Source: Photobacterium damselae
Lineage (GTDB): Bacteria > Pseudomonadota > Gammaproteobacteria > Enterobacterales > Vibrionaceae
Length of the DNA: 64,000 nucleotides
Direction of reading: 5' to 3'
NCBI RefSeq assembly: GCF_003026815.1
Contig: NZ_PYOG01000012.1
Span: forward strand, 52,249 to 116,248
The notes beneath the pieces are model-generated. The model saw only the letters and a list, made by a program, of their open reading frames with translations, was not told the origin of the DNA and made no database searches. Every line of letters starts with the position of its first letter. Position 1 is the stretch's first letter. Of this stretch, positions 46,540 to 55,720 are shown piece after piece. Position numbers and translations under genes: made by a program.

Positions 46540-47928
46540 ATGAGCAATCAAAGTAGTGGCACTTTTATGGGCCACCCAAAAGGCTTGTTCCTCCTGTTTA
46601 GTACAGAGCTTTGGGAACGTTTCTCCTACTACGCCATGCGCGCAATCTTGGTTTTATATTTGACAGATAAAACCATTAATGGCGGCTTAGGCTGGTCGAC
46701 TCAAGACGCATTACAGCTATACGGAACATACACAGGTCTTGTCTATTTCACGCCTCTTATTGGTGGTTGGATTGCCGACAACATTTTAGGCCAACGCCGT
46801 TCTATCATTATTGGTGGTATATTAATGGCAATTGGTCAATTCACTTTGGCACTACCACACAGTATGGTTGACCCTCATGCCGTGACATTCTTTTATATCG
46901 GTTTAGGATTCTTAGTTGTTGGTAACGGTCTATTTAAGCCAAATATCTCAACTATGGTTGGTGACCTCTATAAAGAAGGTGATCATCGCCGTGACGGTGC
47001 ATTCACTATCTTCTACATGGGGATTAACATCGGTTCTCTACTTGCAGGTGTTATTGCAGGTACTGCTTCTACAGTATATGGCTGGAAAGCGGGCTTCCTA
47101 TGTGCTGGTATCGGTATGACAATGAGCCTTATTATTCAGCTCCTATTTGCAGAGCGTCTATTAGGTAATATCGGTAAAGTTCCAGCGGCGCATCGTGCAG
47201 CGGCAATGAACAAGAGCGGTAAGCAAGAGCCTCTAACAAAAGTAGAGCGCGATCGCCTAAAAGTTATCTTAGTGATGTGTACCTTTGTAATCGTATTCTG
47301 GGCTGGCTTTGAACAAGCGGGCGGTCTTATGAATATTTACTCTCAAGAGTACACAAACCGTATGATTGGTAGTTTTGAAGTACCTGCGGCATGGTTCCAG
47401 TCACTAAACCCATTCTTCATTATTATCTGTGCCCCTATCTTGGCGTCAATTTGGGTGAAAATGGGTAAAAATGAACCAGCATCACCAGTGAAATTTGCAT
47501 TAGCTATGTTCTCTCTTGCGCTAGGTTTTGCTTGTATGATCGGTGCAGCACTAGAGCAAGGTGGCGATCTAACTGTTAAGACTTCTATGATGTGGTTAGT
47601 GGGTGCATATTTCTTCCATACTATTGGTGAGCTATGCCTATCTCCTATCGGTTTATCACTAGTAACAAAACTAGCGCCACTACGTCTAGCTTCTCTTATG
47701 ATGGGTGCTTGGTTTGGTGCCAATGCCATTGCGAACTATGTCGCTGGTATTATCGGTTCTCGCTTAGGTGAAACAGGCCCTCTGGCTATTTTCTCTGGTA
47801 TTGCGATTACGGCAATCGTGGCAGGTGTTTTACTACTTCTTCTATCAAATAAACTGATTGATTGGATGCACGGTGCTGAAGGTCATAAGAAGGAAGAAGA
47901 AGTTGAAGTGAAAACAGCAAACGCTTAA
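46540..47928 (+). CDS. Proton-dependent oligopeptide transporter (POT/PTR family)
   Basis: A 462-residue 12-14 helix MFS transporter of the POT family, importing di- and tripeptides with protons. The family signature ELWERFSYYAMRAILVLYL (the ExxERFxYY proton/peptide motif) is in helix 1, and GNGLFKPNISTMVGDLY with FTIFYMGINIGSLLAG follows. It is shorter than E. coli DtpA (500). The chosen ATG (MSNQSSGTF) has AGAGA upstream; the frame opens 26 codons earlier. A strong terminator follows. Confidence 0.93.
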   Translation: MSNQSSGTFMGHPKGLFLLFSTELWERFSYYAMRAILVLYLTDKTINGGLGWSTQDALQLYGTYTGLVYFTPLIGGWIADNILGQRRSIIIGGILMAIGQFTLALPHSMVDPHAVTFFYIGLGFLVVGNGLFKPNISTMVGDLYKEGDHRRDGAFTIFYMGINIGSLLAGVIAGTASTVYGWKAGFLCAGIGMTMSLIIQLLFAERLLGNIGKVPAAHRAAAMNKSGKQEPLTKVERDRLKVILVMCTFVIVFWAGFEQAGGLMNIYSQEYTNRMIGSFEVPAAWFQSLNPFFIIICAPILASIWVKMGKNEPASPVKFALAMFSLALGFACMIGAALEQGGDLTVKTSMMWLVGAYFFHTIGELCLSPIGLSLVTKLAPLRLASLMMGAWFGANAIANYVAGIIGSRLGETGPLAIFSGIAITAIVAGVLLLLLSNKLIDWMHGAEGHKKEEEVEVKTANA

Positions 47929-47945
47929 TCATTTCTTATTCAAAT

Positions 47946-47974
47946 AAAAAGGCGATCATTAGATCGCCTTTTTT
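47946..47974. terminator. Bidirectional terminator between the POT gene and rssB
   Basis: Twelve-bp perfect arms AAAAAGGCGATC/GATCGCCTTTTT with a 4-nt loop and T-run, between convergent genes 8 bp from the rssB stop. Confidence 0.92.
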
Positions 47975-47981
47975 GTATAAA

Positions 47982-49034
47982 TCAATGTGTTGGTATGCGC
48001 TGTAAAGTAATACTAAAATTAGCACAATCAATTTCACTCAAAGATAATCTAACCCCTGATGGTGCAATTTTTAGTCGAGAACCTTGGTTAAAAAAGGCTT
48101 TCTGCCCTAACCATGCTTGTCCTGAAATAGTATGATTTTCTTCGCTGGTTTGAACACTTCCGCCAATTCCTGCGGGCATCAAATTTAATTGATGGTTGAC
48201 TACATCAAACAGACCAAAAATACACTTAATATTAGAGGTGTAACGAGAGCTTTTCAGATGTTTTTCAATTTCTTGTAGTAGTTCAACAATATGACTTTCA
48301 TGTACTCGCTGTTGGCGTAAATAGTCATTGAAAAAAGCGCGTATAAGCAGAGCTGTCGCCGTACCATGGCTTGGACAGGAGCTACAATCGATAACATAAA
48401 AAGCCAATCGACCATCCATCAACCATGTATAGTCTAAAAGTACAGGGGCCTTATCAGCGTTTTGAAGTACATAGTAGTTTAGTTGCCAACTACCGCAACT
48501 GGATTGGATATCTGGCATCAAACCCGTTAATAGCTCTCTAGCAGCAGTAGGATCGTTATCCAACTCTTCGAAATGCCACGCAAGCTCTTCATCTACCATC
48601 TCATTGCGTTGCGGCCAAGTAGTAGAGGCATCACCAGTATTACCTTGCTGGATATCAGCAGCTTTAAATACCGTCATCATTGCTGACTTAAGCACCAGAA
48701 AGTTATCCAAAGGCTTAACTAAATAATCTTTGACTCCCAATCGTAGAGCTGCCGCAACATCAGCCATTGCCCCTGTCCCCGATACTACAATGATAGGCAG
48801 CATTGGATATTGAACTACCGCTTCTTCAACAAACTCCATTCCCGACATTATCGGCATCGATAAATCACACAACATCAAATCAGGAATTGCGTTTTGTAGC
48901 GCTTTTAGTCCCTGCACCCCATCTTCAGCATACCGAACAGAACAACCTTGATGCTGGAGAAAAGCTGAAACCATATTGCGAAAAATAGGATCATCTTCCA
49001 CAATCAGAATGTCTTTTCCTTCAAGCAATGACAT
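47982..49034 (-). CDS. rssB: RssB, RpoS-targeting response regulator
   Basis: A 350-residue two-domain regulator (E. coli RssB 337). The receiver domain has the acidic pair in VEDD, phospho-acceptor Asp57 in LMLCDLSMP and Lys107 in DYLVKP; MADVAAALRLGVKDYLVKP closely matches E. coli RssB. The C-terminal half is the degenerate PP2C-type phosphatase-like domain. It acts as the adaptor that delivers RpoS to ClpXP, both subunits of which are encoded at 39229-41245. In E. coli rssB neighbours galU, as roughly here. Confidence 0.9.
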   Translation of the reverse strand: MSLLEGKDILIVEDDPIFRNMVSAFLQHQGCSVRYAEDGVQGLKALQNAIPDLMLCDLSMPIMSGMEFVEEAVVQYPMLPIIVVSGTGAMADVAAALRLGVKDYLVKPLDNFLVLKSAMMTVFKAADIQQGNTGDASTTWPQRNEMVDEELAWHFEELDNDPTAARELLTGLMPDIQSSCGSWQLNYYVLQNADKAPVLLDYTWLMDGRLAFYVIDCSSCPSHGTATALLIRAFFNDYLRQQRVHESHIVELLQEIEKHLKSSRYTSNIKCIFGLFDVVNHQLNLMPAGIGGSVQTSEENHTISGQAWLGQKAFFNQGSRLKIAPSGVRLSLSEIDCANFSITLQRIPTH

Positions 49035-49356
49035 GTACTTCTACTTCCAACTCTAGATAAAAAAAAGATGAATATAATAAATCACAATTATCATGCTGAT
49101 TTATTAGGCATCTATATAGGTATAAGCATAGTATAAAATGCTTTTAATATGATTTTTATTTGTTAAAAGCGTTTAATAGTTGCTAAATTTGCTAACAGGT
49201 TCAAAATATATTTCCTTAAAAGCCAAACAAAATCAGAAATAATGGCTATTTATTAGACTTTTTGTCTTTTTTAGCAAAACTTTTGTTTTTTTGGGATATA
49301 TTTGACCCGTTTTGTTATACAATTCCCCATTATCAGTTTTCAGTATTGACGTTTAT
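49035..49356. other. rssB-aphB divergent intergenic region
   Basis: About 320 bp, AT rich, carrying the promoters of both genes. I could not define -35/-10 pairs or an operator with confidence. Confidence 0.4.
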
Positions 49357-50232
49357 ATGAAACTTGACGATCTAAACTTATTCCGCATGGTTGTGGAAAA
49401 TGGCAGTTATACCGCTGCCTCACGCAAAACCCAGGTGCCAGTTGCCACACTGACGCGTCGAATTCAAGCACTGGAAGAATGCCTGAACATTCGTCTATTG
49501 AATCGTCACGCCCGTAAGCTTTCACTTACTGAAGCAGGTCATAAGTTTTATGATGACTGTGCTCCTTTATTGCAGCAGCTAGTTGATACTACTGAGCATA
49601 TCAGTGAAGAGTGTAAAGGTGCCGCTGGTAAACTTCGCATTGCAGCGCCAAGTAACGTTACTAAAGTGATGTTACAACCTATGCTAAACCAATTTATGGT
49701 CGAGCATCCGGCAATTAGCATTCAACTTTATATGAGCAACGAACCCGATCAACTCGATCCAACTGATTGGGATGTTATCTTCCGCGTTGGTCCTCAACGT
49801 GACTCAACACTGATCGCTCGTCGTATCAATGAAGTAAAAGATATTCTGGTTGCAAGTCCTGAGTACTTAAAGAAAAACCCAGCACCGAAGCACGCTCAAG
49901 ATCTGCACGAGCACTCATTGCTTAAAGGTAACCCTCTACTGCGCTGGCGTTTAACTAATCACAATGGCGAAACAGTTACAATTACTGAGCGCGGTCGTTT
50001 TGAAGCGAGTGAATTAAATGTCGTTCGCCGAGCTTGTTGTGCTGGCCTTGGTATCACTTTGATGCCGGATGTGATGTTAGAAAACTACATCGAATCAGGT
50101 GAAGTTGTTCGTATTCTAGAGAACTGGTCTGCAAACCCTCGTGATGTGTATCTGATTTATAACCACCGTGATTATCAACCAGAGAAACTACGTCTGTTTA
50201 TCGACTTTGCCAGTCATTACTTTGATTTGTAA
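49357..50232 (+). CDS. aphB: LysR-family regulator AphB
   Basis: A 291-residue LysR regulator that matches Vibrio cholerae AphB closely: MKLDDLNLFRMVVENGSYTA at the N-terminus, IQALEECLNIRLLNRHARKL, and WDVIFRVGPQRDSTLIAR. In V. cholerae AphB activates tcpPH with AphA and senses oxygen and pH through a thiol. Here the C-terminal domain has adjacent Cys227-Cys228 in VVRRACCAGLGITLMPDVML; one probably corresponds to the V. cholerae redox cysteine. The start is ATG 49357; the frame opens 15 codons earlier. A GAGTAGC array follows the stop. Confidence 0.92.
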   Translation: MKLDDLNLFRMVVENGSYTAASRKTQVPVATLTRRIQALEECLNIRLLNRHARKLSLTEAGHKFYDDCAPLLQQLVDTTEHISEECKGAAGKLRIAAPSNVTKVMLQPMLNQFMVEHPAISIQLYMSNEPDQLDPTDWDVIFRVGPQRDSTLIARRINEVKDILVASPEYLKKNPAPKHAQDLHEHSLLKGNPLLRWRLTNHNGETVTITERGRFEASELNVVRRACCAGLGITLMPDVMLENYIESGEVVRILENWSANPRDVYLIYNHRDYQPEKLRLFIDFASHYFDL

Positions 50233-50236
50233 AGAC

Positions 50237-50320
50237 GAGTAGCGAGTAGCGAGTAGCGAGTAGCGAGTAGCGAGTAGCGAGTAGCGAGTAGCGAGTAGCG
50301 AGTAGCGAGTAGCGAGTAGC
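50237..50320 (+). repeat. GAGTAGC heptamer array (12 units) after aphB
   Basis: Twelve exact units, starting 4 bp after the aphB stop in the context GAC-GAGTAGC, the same junction as at folD. It is followed by the conserved tail. Confidence 0.95.
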
Positions 50321-50365
50321 GAGATTTTCGACATACTTAGTTTGATGTCAATATATTCATTCTCG
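50321..50365 (+). repeat. Array-associated tail element, copy 2
   Basis: GAGATTTTCGACATACTTAG then TTTGATGTCAATATATTCATTCT; nearly the same as after the folD array, with a GACAT/ATGTC inverted pair. Confidence 0.75.
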
Positions 50366-50412
50366 AAGCTCGCTTACCCGAAAACTCAAAATCTCTAAAC
50401 CTCGAAACTCGC

Positions 50413-50516
50413 AATCTCTTAATCTCTTAATCTCTTAATCTCTTAATCTCTTAATCTCGTAATCTCGTAATCTCGTAATCTCGTAATCTCGTAATCTCGT
50501 AATCTCGTCACCGATT
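50413..50516 (+). repeat. Two-block octamer array: AATCTCTT x5 then AATCTCGT x8
   Basis: Thirteen head-to-tail octamers without interruption. Units 1-5 read AATCTCTT (50413-50452); units 6-13 read AATCTCGT (50453-50516). The switch at one base shows that block expansion followed a point change. Confidence 0.95.
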
Positions 50517-50610
50517 CTTCCCTAATTTCCTTGCGCTTCATCACAAATCTAACTACACCTTAATATAAGCATCTCCATTCGTATTTACCTTTTTAATAGG
50601 GATTCTGCTT

Positions 50611-51210
50611 ATGATTTGGGAACATGTCGTGGGTTTTTATCGCAACCCCATCCAAGAGTGGCATAGAGTAGATAAACATCATCAAAGCATATTTGTCAGC
50701 TTACTGCATATTGCTATTTTCGCTTTAATGCCCCCTGTGATGGCTTATTTATCAAGTGTCTATATTGGATGGGATGTTGGAATTGGCGAGCCAATATATT
50801 TAACCGCAACTAGCGCTTTAAATATGTCTTTGGCAATGTATTGCACATTGATTATGGGAGTTATCGCCCTCGCCTATTTGACCTATTGGATGAGTCATAC
50901 TTTTGGTTCCAACCCAACTTACGCCCAAGCCCTTGAGTTAGCAGCATATACAGCAACCCCTATTTTTATGGCCAGCTTTGCAGCATTAATTCCACATGTT
51001 TGGTTTTTGATGTTAGTTGGGTTATGTGCCGTTGCTTACTCGGTGTACCTACTTTACATCGGCGTCCCAATTTTGATGCACATCCCTAAAGAACAAGGCT
51101 TTATTTACGCCAGTTCTATTGTAACGTCAGGTCTTGTGCTGTTGGTGAGTATTATTGCGAGTTCGGTGATTTTATGGAGTTATGGAATGGGGCCGGTGTT
51201 TGAGCATTAA
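50611..51210 (+). CDS. Yip1-domain membrane protein
   Basis: A 199-residue inner-membrane protein with about five hydrophobic segments. The Yip1 domain pattern starts with VGFYRNPIQEWHRVDKHHQS, followed by LTYWMSHTFGSNPTYAQALELAAYTATPIFM and a late YLLYIGVPILMHIPKEQGF. Bacterial Yip1 proteins have no established role. The ribosome site is AGGGA, about 11 nt before the ATG. A GAGTAGC array begins 2 bp after its stop. Confidence 0.87.
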   Translation: MIWEHVVGFYRNPIQEWHRVDKHHQSIFVSLLHIAIFALMPPVMAYLSSVYIGWDVGIGEPIYLTATSALNMSLAMYCTLIMGVIALAYLTYWMSHTFGSNPTYAQALELAAYTATPIFMASFAALIPHVWFLMLVGLCAVAYSVYLLYIGVPILMHIPKEQGFIYASSIVTSGLVLLVSIIASSVILWSYGMGPVFEH

Positions 51211-51212
51211 GC

Positions 51213-51268
51213 GAGTAGCGAGTAGCGAGTAGCGAGTAGCGAGTAGCGAGTAGCGAGTAGCGAGTAGC
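51213..51268 (+). repeat. GAGTAGC heptamer array (8 units) after the Yip1 gene
   Basis: Eight exact units immediately after the stop codon, followed by a diverged tail (51269 to about 51312: GAAATTCTTAGACATATTCA then TTTTTATGTCAATACATTC) and degenerate octamer-like CTCGTAAT words near 51330-51360. Confidence 0.95.
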
Positions 51269-51362
51269 GAAATTCTTAGACATATTCATTTTTATGTCAA
51301 TACATTCATTCTACCCGCTTTTTCTCTAAACTCGCAATCTATTAGTCTCGTAATCTTCGAAA

Positions 51363-52880
51363 CTACCCTTCGTTATACAACTCAAGGTTAGCGAGATCTT
51401 GCATCTTCTCTTGCTTACGTTTTGCCGTTTCAGAACGAAGTGCTTCAAGATGTTCTAGGTATGCTAAATCGACATCCCCTGTCACATAATTACCATCAAA
51501 AACAGAAGTCTCAAACAGTTTGATATCTGGATTACCTTGCGCGACTGCATCAACAAGATCGCTCAGATCTTGGAAGATTAGACCATCAGCTCCGATCATT
51601 TTGCAAATTTCGTCCACATCACGACCATGAGCAATCAACTCATGAGCAGATGGCATATCAATACCATACACATTCGGGAAGCGAACTTCAGGAGCCGCTG
51701 ATGCGAGATAAACCTTACGAGCCCCAGCTTCACGAGCCATTTCTATAATCTGCTCAGAAGTAGTACCTCGTACAATAGAATCATCTACCAGCAATACACT
51801 TTTATCTTTAAACTCAGAGTTAATTGCATTGAGTTTACGACGCACAGATTTACGGCGCATTTGTTGCCCTGGCATGATAAAAGTACGACCAACATAGCGG
51901 TTTTTAACAAAGCCTTGGCGATACGGTTTATCCAATGTACGGGCAATTTCTAATGCTGAATCACACGATGTTTCCGGAATAGGAATCACAACATCGATAT
52001 CAATATCGTCCCATTCACGTTTGATTTTTTCACCAAGTTTCGTCCCCATTAATACACGGGCGGCATAAACAGAGACTTTATCAATAAACGAATCTGGACG
52101 AGCAAAATAAACAAACTCAAACACACATGGGTTTAATGCTGGATTTTCAGCACATTGTTGAGTAAACAGCTCTCGTTTATCAAACGTAATGTAGATGGCC
52201 TCACCTGGGGCGACATCGCGCATAAAGGTAAAACCAACTGCATCTAACGCAACGGATTCTGATGCCACCATATATTCGGTAATGCCATTAATTTCGCGTT
52301 GGCCGATACACAAAGGACGAATGCCATTTGGATCACGAAAAGCAATCAGACCATGGCCAATCACCATAGCCACAACGGCGTAAGCACCTTTAACCGTACG
52401 ATGAACATTACTTACTGCGGTAAAGATATCATTTGGTGTTAATGGATAAGAAGTGGCATTTTCCAATTCATAAGCAAGAACATTAAGAAGAATTTCAGAA
52501 TCGGAGTTGGTATTGACGTGACGTTTAGCTTGTTCAAACAAAGAGGCGGTAATGGCATCGGCGTTAGTTAAATTGCCGTTATGAGCTAAAGAGATACCAT
52601 AGGGAGAGTTAACATAAAACGGCTGAGCTTCTGAAGCATTAGAACTGCCAGCAGTTGGATAGCGCACATGGCCAATTCCGACCATTCCTTGTAAGCGCTG
52701 CATGTGCTTAACTTGGAACACATCTCGTACTAAGCCATTAGCCTTCCTCAGACGGAAACGATTGCTTTCTAAGGTAACAATACCAGCTGCATCTTGGCCA
52801 CGGTGCTGTAACACAGTTAGCGCATCATAAATAGACTGGTTTACAGGAGTTTCCCCCACGATTCCGACAATACCACACAT
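51363..52880 (-). CDS. purF: Amidophosphoribosyltransferase PurF
   Basis: A 505-residue enzyme making phosphoribosylamine from PRPP and glutamine, the committed step of purine synthesis. The Ntn nucleophile Cys2 (MCGIVGIVG), [11 protein letters not shown] and the PRPP motif [14 protein letters not shown] are present; length matches E. coli (505). It follows cvpA by 69 bp, and the PurR operator upstream of cvpA should control both. Confidence 0.97.
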   Translation of the reverse strand: MCGIVGIVGETPVNQSIYDALTVLQHRGQDAAGIVTLESNRFRLRKANGLVRDVFQVKHMQRLQGMVGIGHVRYPTAGSSNASEAQPFYVNSPYGISLAHNGNLTNADAITASLFEQAKRHVNTNSDSEILLNVLAYELENATSYPLTPNDIFTAVSNVHRTVKGAYAVVAMVIGHGLIAFRDPNGIRPLCIGQREINGITEYMVASESVALDAVGFTFMRDVAPGEAIYITFDKRELFTQQCAENPALNPCVFEFVYFARPDSFIDKVSVYAARVLMGTKLGEKIKREWDDIDIDVVIPIPETSCDSALEIARTLDKPYRQGFVKNRYVGRTFIMPGQQMRRKSVRRKLNAINSEFKDKSVLLVDDSIVRGTTSEQIIEMAREAGARKVYLASAAPEVRFPNVYGIDMPSAHELIAHGRDVDEICKMIGADGLIFQDLSDLVDAVAQGNPDIKLFETSVFDGNYVTGDVDLAYLEHLEALRSETAKRKQEKMQDLANLELYNEG

Positions 52881-52949
52881 TTTGTTTAAATTCCTCGTCG
52901 TGCATTAAATATCAAGAACTTACACCTAAGTCCTTGATATGAACTAACA

Positions 52950-53441
52950 TCATTTGATATTAGGTAAAAAGCTCGAAGTTTCCTTGAGGTATGAGAAGAA
53001 CCATTCAATCACAACGCCAAACTGAGGGATCAACTGAGATTGTTTCCACCACTCAGAGCTCGAAAAGCTGGTAAAGGCGTCAAGAAAGAAGAGAACCGCT
53101 GACACAATCAGCACGCCTCGAATACCACCAAAGACAATCCCTAACACCCTATCTGTGCCAGACAGCCCAGTTTTCTGAACAAGCTGCCCAATCACATAGT
53201 TTACTATTGCCCCCACAATGAGAGTGGCAATAAATAATGCGGCAATCGCACTACCATTTCGCAATATCGTATCGTGAATATTAGTGAAATGACTCGCTAA
53301 CTGTGGGTAGAAGTGACTCGCCACAAAAAACGCGCCAAACCAGATCACTAACGACAGTGCTTCTTTAACAAAACCACGGACTAAACTTATCAGAGCCGAT
53401 AAGCCAATCACGCCAATAATTACATAATCAATCCAGATCAT
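52950..53441 (-). CDS. cvpA: CvpA membrane protein
   Basis: A 163-residue inner-membrane protein with four hydrophobic segments ([28 protein letters not shown] and following), the usual CvpA length. E. coli CvpA is needed for colicin V production and for envelope/bile resistance; the mechanism is unknown. It is co-transcribed with purF as in E. coli. A perfect PurR box lies 51 bp upstream of its start. Confidence 0.95.
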   Translation of the reverse strand: MIWIDYVIIGVIGLSALISLVRGFVKEALSLVIWFGAFFVASHFYPQLASHFTNIHDTILRNGSAIAALFIATLIVGAIVNYVIGQLVQKTGLSGTDRVLGIVFGGIRGVLIVSAVLFFLDAFTSFSSSEWWKQSQLIPQFGVVIEWFFSYLKETSSFLPNIK

Positions 53442-53491
53442 TTTTGATACTTTTCGTCTTGTTGATGCGTATTCTAACAGAAAAAATGAGA

Positions 53492-53507
53492 ACGCAAACG
53501 TTTTCCT
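53492..53507 (-). promoter_or_regulatory. PurR operator upstream of cvpA-purF
   Basis: ACGCAAACGTTTTCCT is an exact match to ANGCAANCGNTTNCNT, 51 bp before the cvpA ATG and touching the end of dedD. Confidence 0.85.
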
Positions 53508-54174
53508 AAGGATTTAGTGGGTTAAATTTGAACACTCGACCTTTTAATCCCGTAATCTTTTGTAACTGTCCAATTTGCCCTGTCAGCTTATCTTTTGACG
53601 TTTCAGGACCAACAATAACTCGAACATATTGACCAGATTTTGGATTTTTTGGTGACAAGTGAGCTTGATAACCAACCGCTTGAAGTTTTTCAACTAAGGC
53701 TTGAGCATTAGAAACATTACTAAACACGCCTAACTGAATAGCCCATGAACCACTGGTTGTTGCTGCCGGTTTTTCTGGCTTAGGCTGCGGTTTCACAACA
53801 GGCTTTGGCTCAGGCTTGGGTTGTGGTTTTGGTTCAGGCTTCACTACTGGTTTTGGCTCAGGTTTAGATTGAGGCTTAACCGCAACAACTGGAGTCGTAT
53901 CCGTAGTGCTTAAATCTGCATTTTGCTTATGCTCAGATTGCGAATGATCTATTGTCACCTCAGCCGGATCTTCAGGCAACGCGACTTGCTCCTCCGTAGG
54001 ATCTGGAACTGTCGTATACTTTTCATCTTCGCCCGCTTTTGGCTGCAACGGTATACTTGCGAACTCTTCTTTATAATGCTCTTTCTGCCCATCAAAAATA
54101 TCAGGCAGAACAACAACCCCTACGGAGACTAAAATTACGGTTCCGATCAGGCGATTTTGAAACTTACTCGCCAC
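53506..54174 (-). CDS. dedD: Cell-division SPOR protein DedD
   Basis: A 222-residue bitopic membrane protein of the divisome. It has a cytoplasmic start ([10 protein letters not shown]), a membrane helix (about residues 8-25), a long Lys-Pro-rich linker with repeated KPEPKP/KPQPKP (about residues 100-140), and a C-terminal SPOR domain ([20 protein letters not shown] ... YVRVIVGPE) that binds denuded septal glycan. I chose GTG 54174 because AGGA lies 6 nt upstream and the residues match E. coli DedD; a GTG two codons earlier sits on the ribosome site. Confidence 0.93.
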   Translation of the reverse strand: MASKFQNRLIGTVILVSVGVVVLPDIFDGQKEHYKEEFASIPLQPKAGEDEKYTTVPDPTEEQVALPEDPAEVTIDHSQSEHKQNADLSTTDTTPVVAVKPQSKPEPKPVVKPEPKPQPKPEPKPVVKPQPKPEKPAATTSGSWAIQLGVFSNVSNAQALVEKLQAVGYQAHLSPKNPKSGQYVRVIVGPETSKDKLTGQIGQLQKITGLKGRVFKFNPLNP

Positions 54175-54227
54175 GTACACTCCTATTTATCAACGCAACA
54201 GGGCTCAAATCAATCGAGCCCTAAACT

Positions 54228-55496
54228 TTAATTTTTTAAGTAATCTGATATCTGCCCTACAGTGTAAAACGAGCCAAATACGATTACCATCTCATCAACA
54301 TCAACTTGTGTAAGAGCTTGGTTAAATGCTTCTATTGGCTTATTAAACATCTGACAAGGCACGCTAAGGTGAGCCACAATTTCATCGGCTTTAGCGGCAC
54401 GAGGGCCTTCTAATGACGCAGGATACCAACAATCGACCACATCTTGCATTTCAGCGATAGTTGAAGCAATGTCTTTGTCATGCAGCATAGCAACAACCGC
54501 ATGAACTTTATTTATCCCTTCTCGCTGCTTTAGCTTAGTCAACTGATTAGCAAAATAATTCGCTGAATGCGGGTTATGAGCCACATCCATAATAATTAGC
54601 GGTTGCTCTTGTACTCGCTCCATACGTCCAGGCAAAGATGCAACCTTTAGACCTACGACAATATGCTCATCGGTGATCTTTAATTCAGAAGCACCTAGAG
54701 CCATCAAAGCAGTTGCAGCATTTGGCAAAGGCAACGATGGGATTGGCAGATCGACTAAATCAAATGCCCCACTATGCCAACTCCAAGTTTGAACCTCTTC
54801 ATCAACTTTATAATCGAATTGATAACCCACTTGAAACAGCTCAGCACCAATATCATCAGCATGAGCAGCAACGGTTGCCGGTGGATGTGGTTGTCCACAA
54901 ATAGCCGGTTTGTTGGTTCGGAAAATCCCCGCTTTCTCATAACCAATCACATTAATGTCATCACCGAGCCAATCAACATGATCGATAGCTAAACTGGTAA
55001 TAACCGTTACATCGTGATCCACAATATTCGTTGCATCCAATCGGCCACCTAATCCCACTTCAAGTACAACCACATCCACCTGATGCTGTTTAAATAATGT
55101 AAGAGCCGATAAGGTACCAAATTCAAATAAACTTAAACTGATCTCACCACGCTGCTGCTCAACAGAAGCAAATGCTTGGCTATGTTCACTATCATCGAGC
55201 TCTTTACCGTTAATTCGCACACGTTCATTGTAACGAATCAAATGGGGAGAGCTGTAAACACCAACCGAATAACCCGCTTGCATCAGAATGGATTCCAACA
55301 TGGCACAAGTAGAACCTTTACCGTTGGTACCTGCTACCGTGATAACCGTGGGAGCGGGTTTAGTGAGTTTTGCTTTTTGTGCGACGGCTTGGACGCGATC
55401 TAGCCCTAAATCTATGGCACTGGTATGAAGTTGTTCAAGGTAAGTCAACCAAGTGGCAAGTGGTGCCATGGCTGATGGAGCAGTCAATCCTGACAT
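54228..55496 (-). CDS. folC: Dihydrofolate/folylpolyglutamate synthase FolC
   Basis: A 422-residue Mur-ligase-family enzyme (E. coli 422) that makes dihydrofolate and adds glutamates to folates. The P-loop is TVAGTNGKGST, with Mg2+ and Walker B-type segments VVVLEVGLGGRLDATN and ITSLAIDHVDWLG, and MDVAHNPHSA in the C-terminal domain. The start is ambiguous: ATG 55496 gives the E. coli length, while a GTG five codons earlier is open; neither has a strong ribosome site. It lies between accD and dedD, as in E. coli. Confidence 0.94.
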   Translation of the reverse strand: MSGLTAPSAMAPLATWLTYLEQLHTSAIDLGLDRVQAVAQKAKLTKPAPTVITVAGTNGKGSTCAMLESILMQAGYSVGVYSSPHLIRYNERVRINGKELDDSEHSQAFASVEQQRGEISLSLFEFGTLSALTLFKQHQVDVVVLEVGLGGRLDATNIVDHDVTVITSLAIDHVDWLGDDINVIGYEKAGIFRTNKPAICGQPHPPATVAAHADDIGAELFQVGYQFDYKVDEEVQTWSWHSGAFDLVDLPIPSLPLPNAATALMALGASELKITDEHIVVGLKVASLPGRMERVQEQPLIIMDVAHNPHSANYFANQLTKLKQREGINKVHAVVAMLHDKDIASTIAEMQDVVDCWYPASLEGPRAAKADEIVAHLSVPCQMFNKPIEAFNQALTQVDVDEMVIVFGSFYTVGQISDYLKN

Positions 55497-55580
55497 GGAA
55501 GTATCAATCACTTGTAAGTACTAAATATGGGTTAATTTAGCATAAGTGGGGATGTGGGGCGAGTAACGGTTGAATGTCAT

Positions 55581-55715
55581 TGTCATCCCGGAAGTGAGGA
55601 ACGAACTATCCGGGATCTCGACAAGTAAGCACACAAGCATAAGGTTTATTCACCATTGCGTTAGGCTTCATGAGATCCCCTATCTCGTTCGTTGCACTCA
55701 CTGTAGGGGATGACA
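55581..55715. repeat. Paired REP-like (BIME-type) element between accD and folC
   Basis: Two REP-like hairpins in opposite orientation. The left unit (55581-55619) has inner arms ATCCCGGA/TCCGGGAT. The right unit (55672-55715) has ATCCCCTA/TAGGGGAT. The two are also imperfectly complementary to each other over about 40 bp, beginning TGTCATCCC and ending GGGATGACA. The spacer of about 50 bp is unique. Confidence 0.75.
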
Positions 55716-55720
55716 CATTA

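Larger units (their letters stand above)
50233..50610. other. Repeat-filled gap between aphB and the Yip1 gene
   Basis: The 378-bp gap is occupied almost entirely by repeats: the heptamer array, its tail, CTCG-rich words, then the octamer array. The final 90 bp before the Yip1 ATG are unique. Confidence 0.8.

Noticed and set aside
44350..50516. Tandem repeats as possible CRISPR arrays
   Set aside because: Units of 7-8 bp without spacers and no cas genes nearby.
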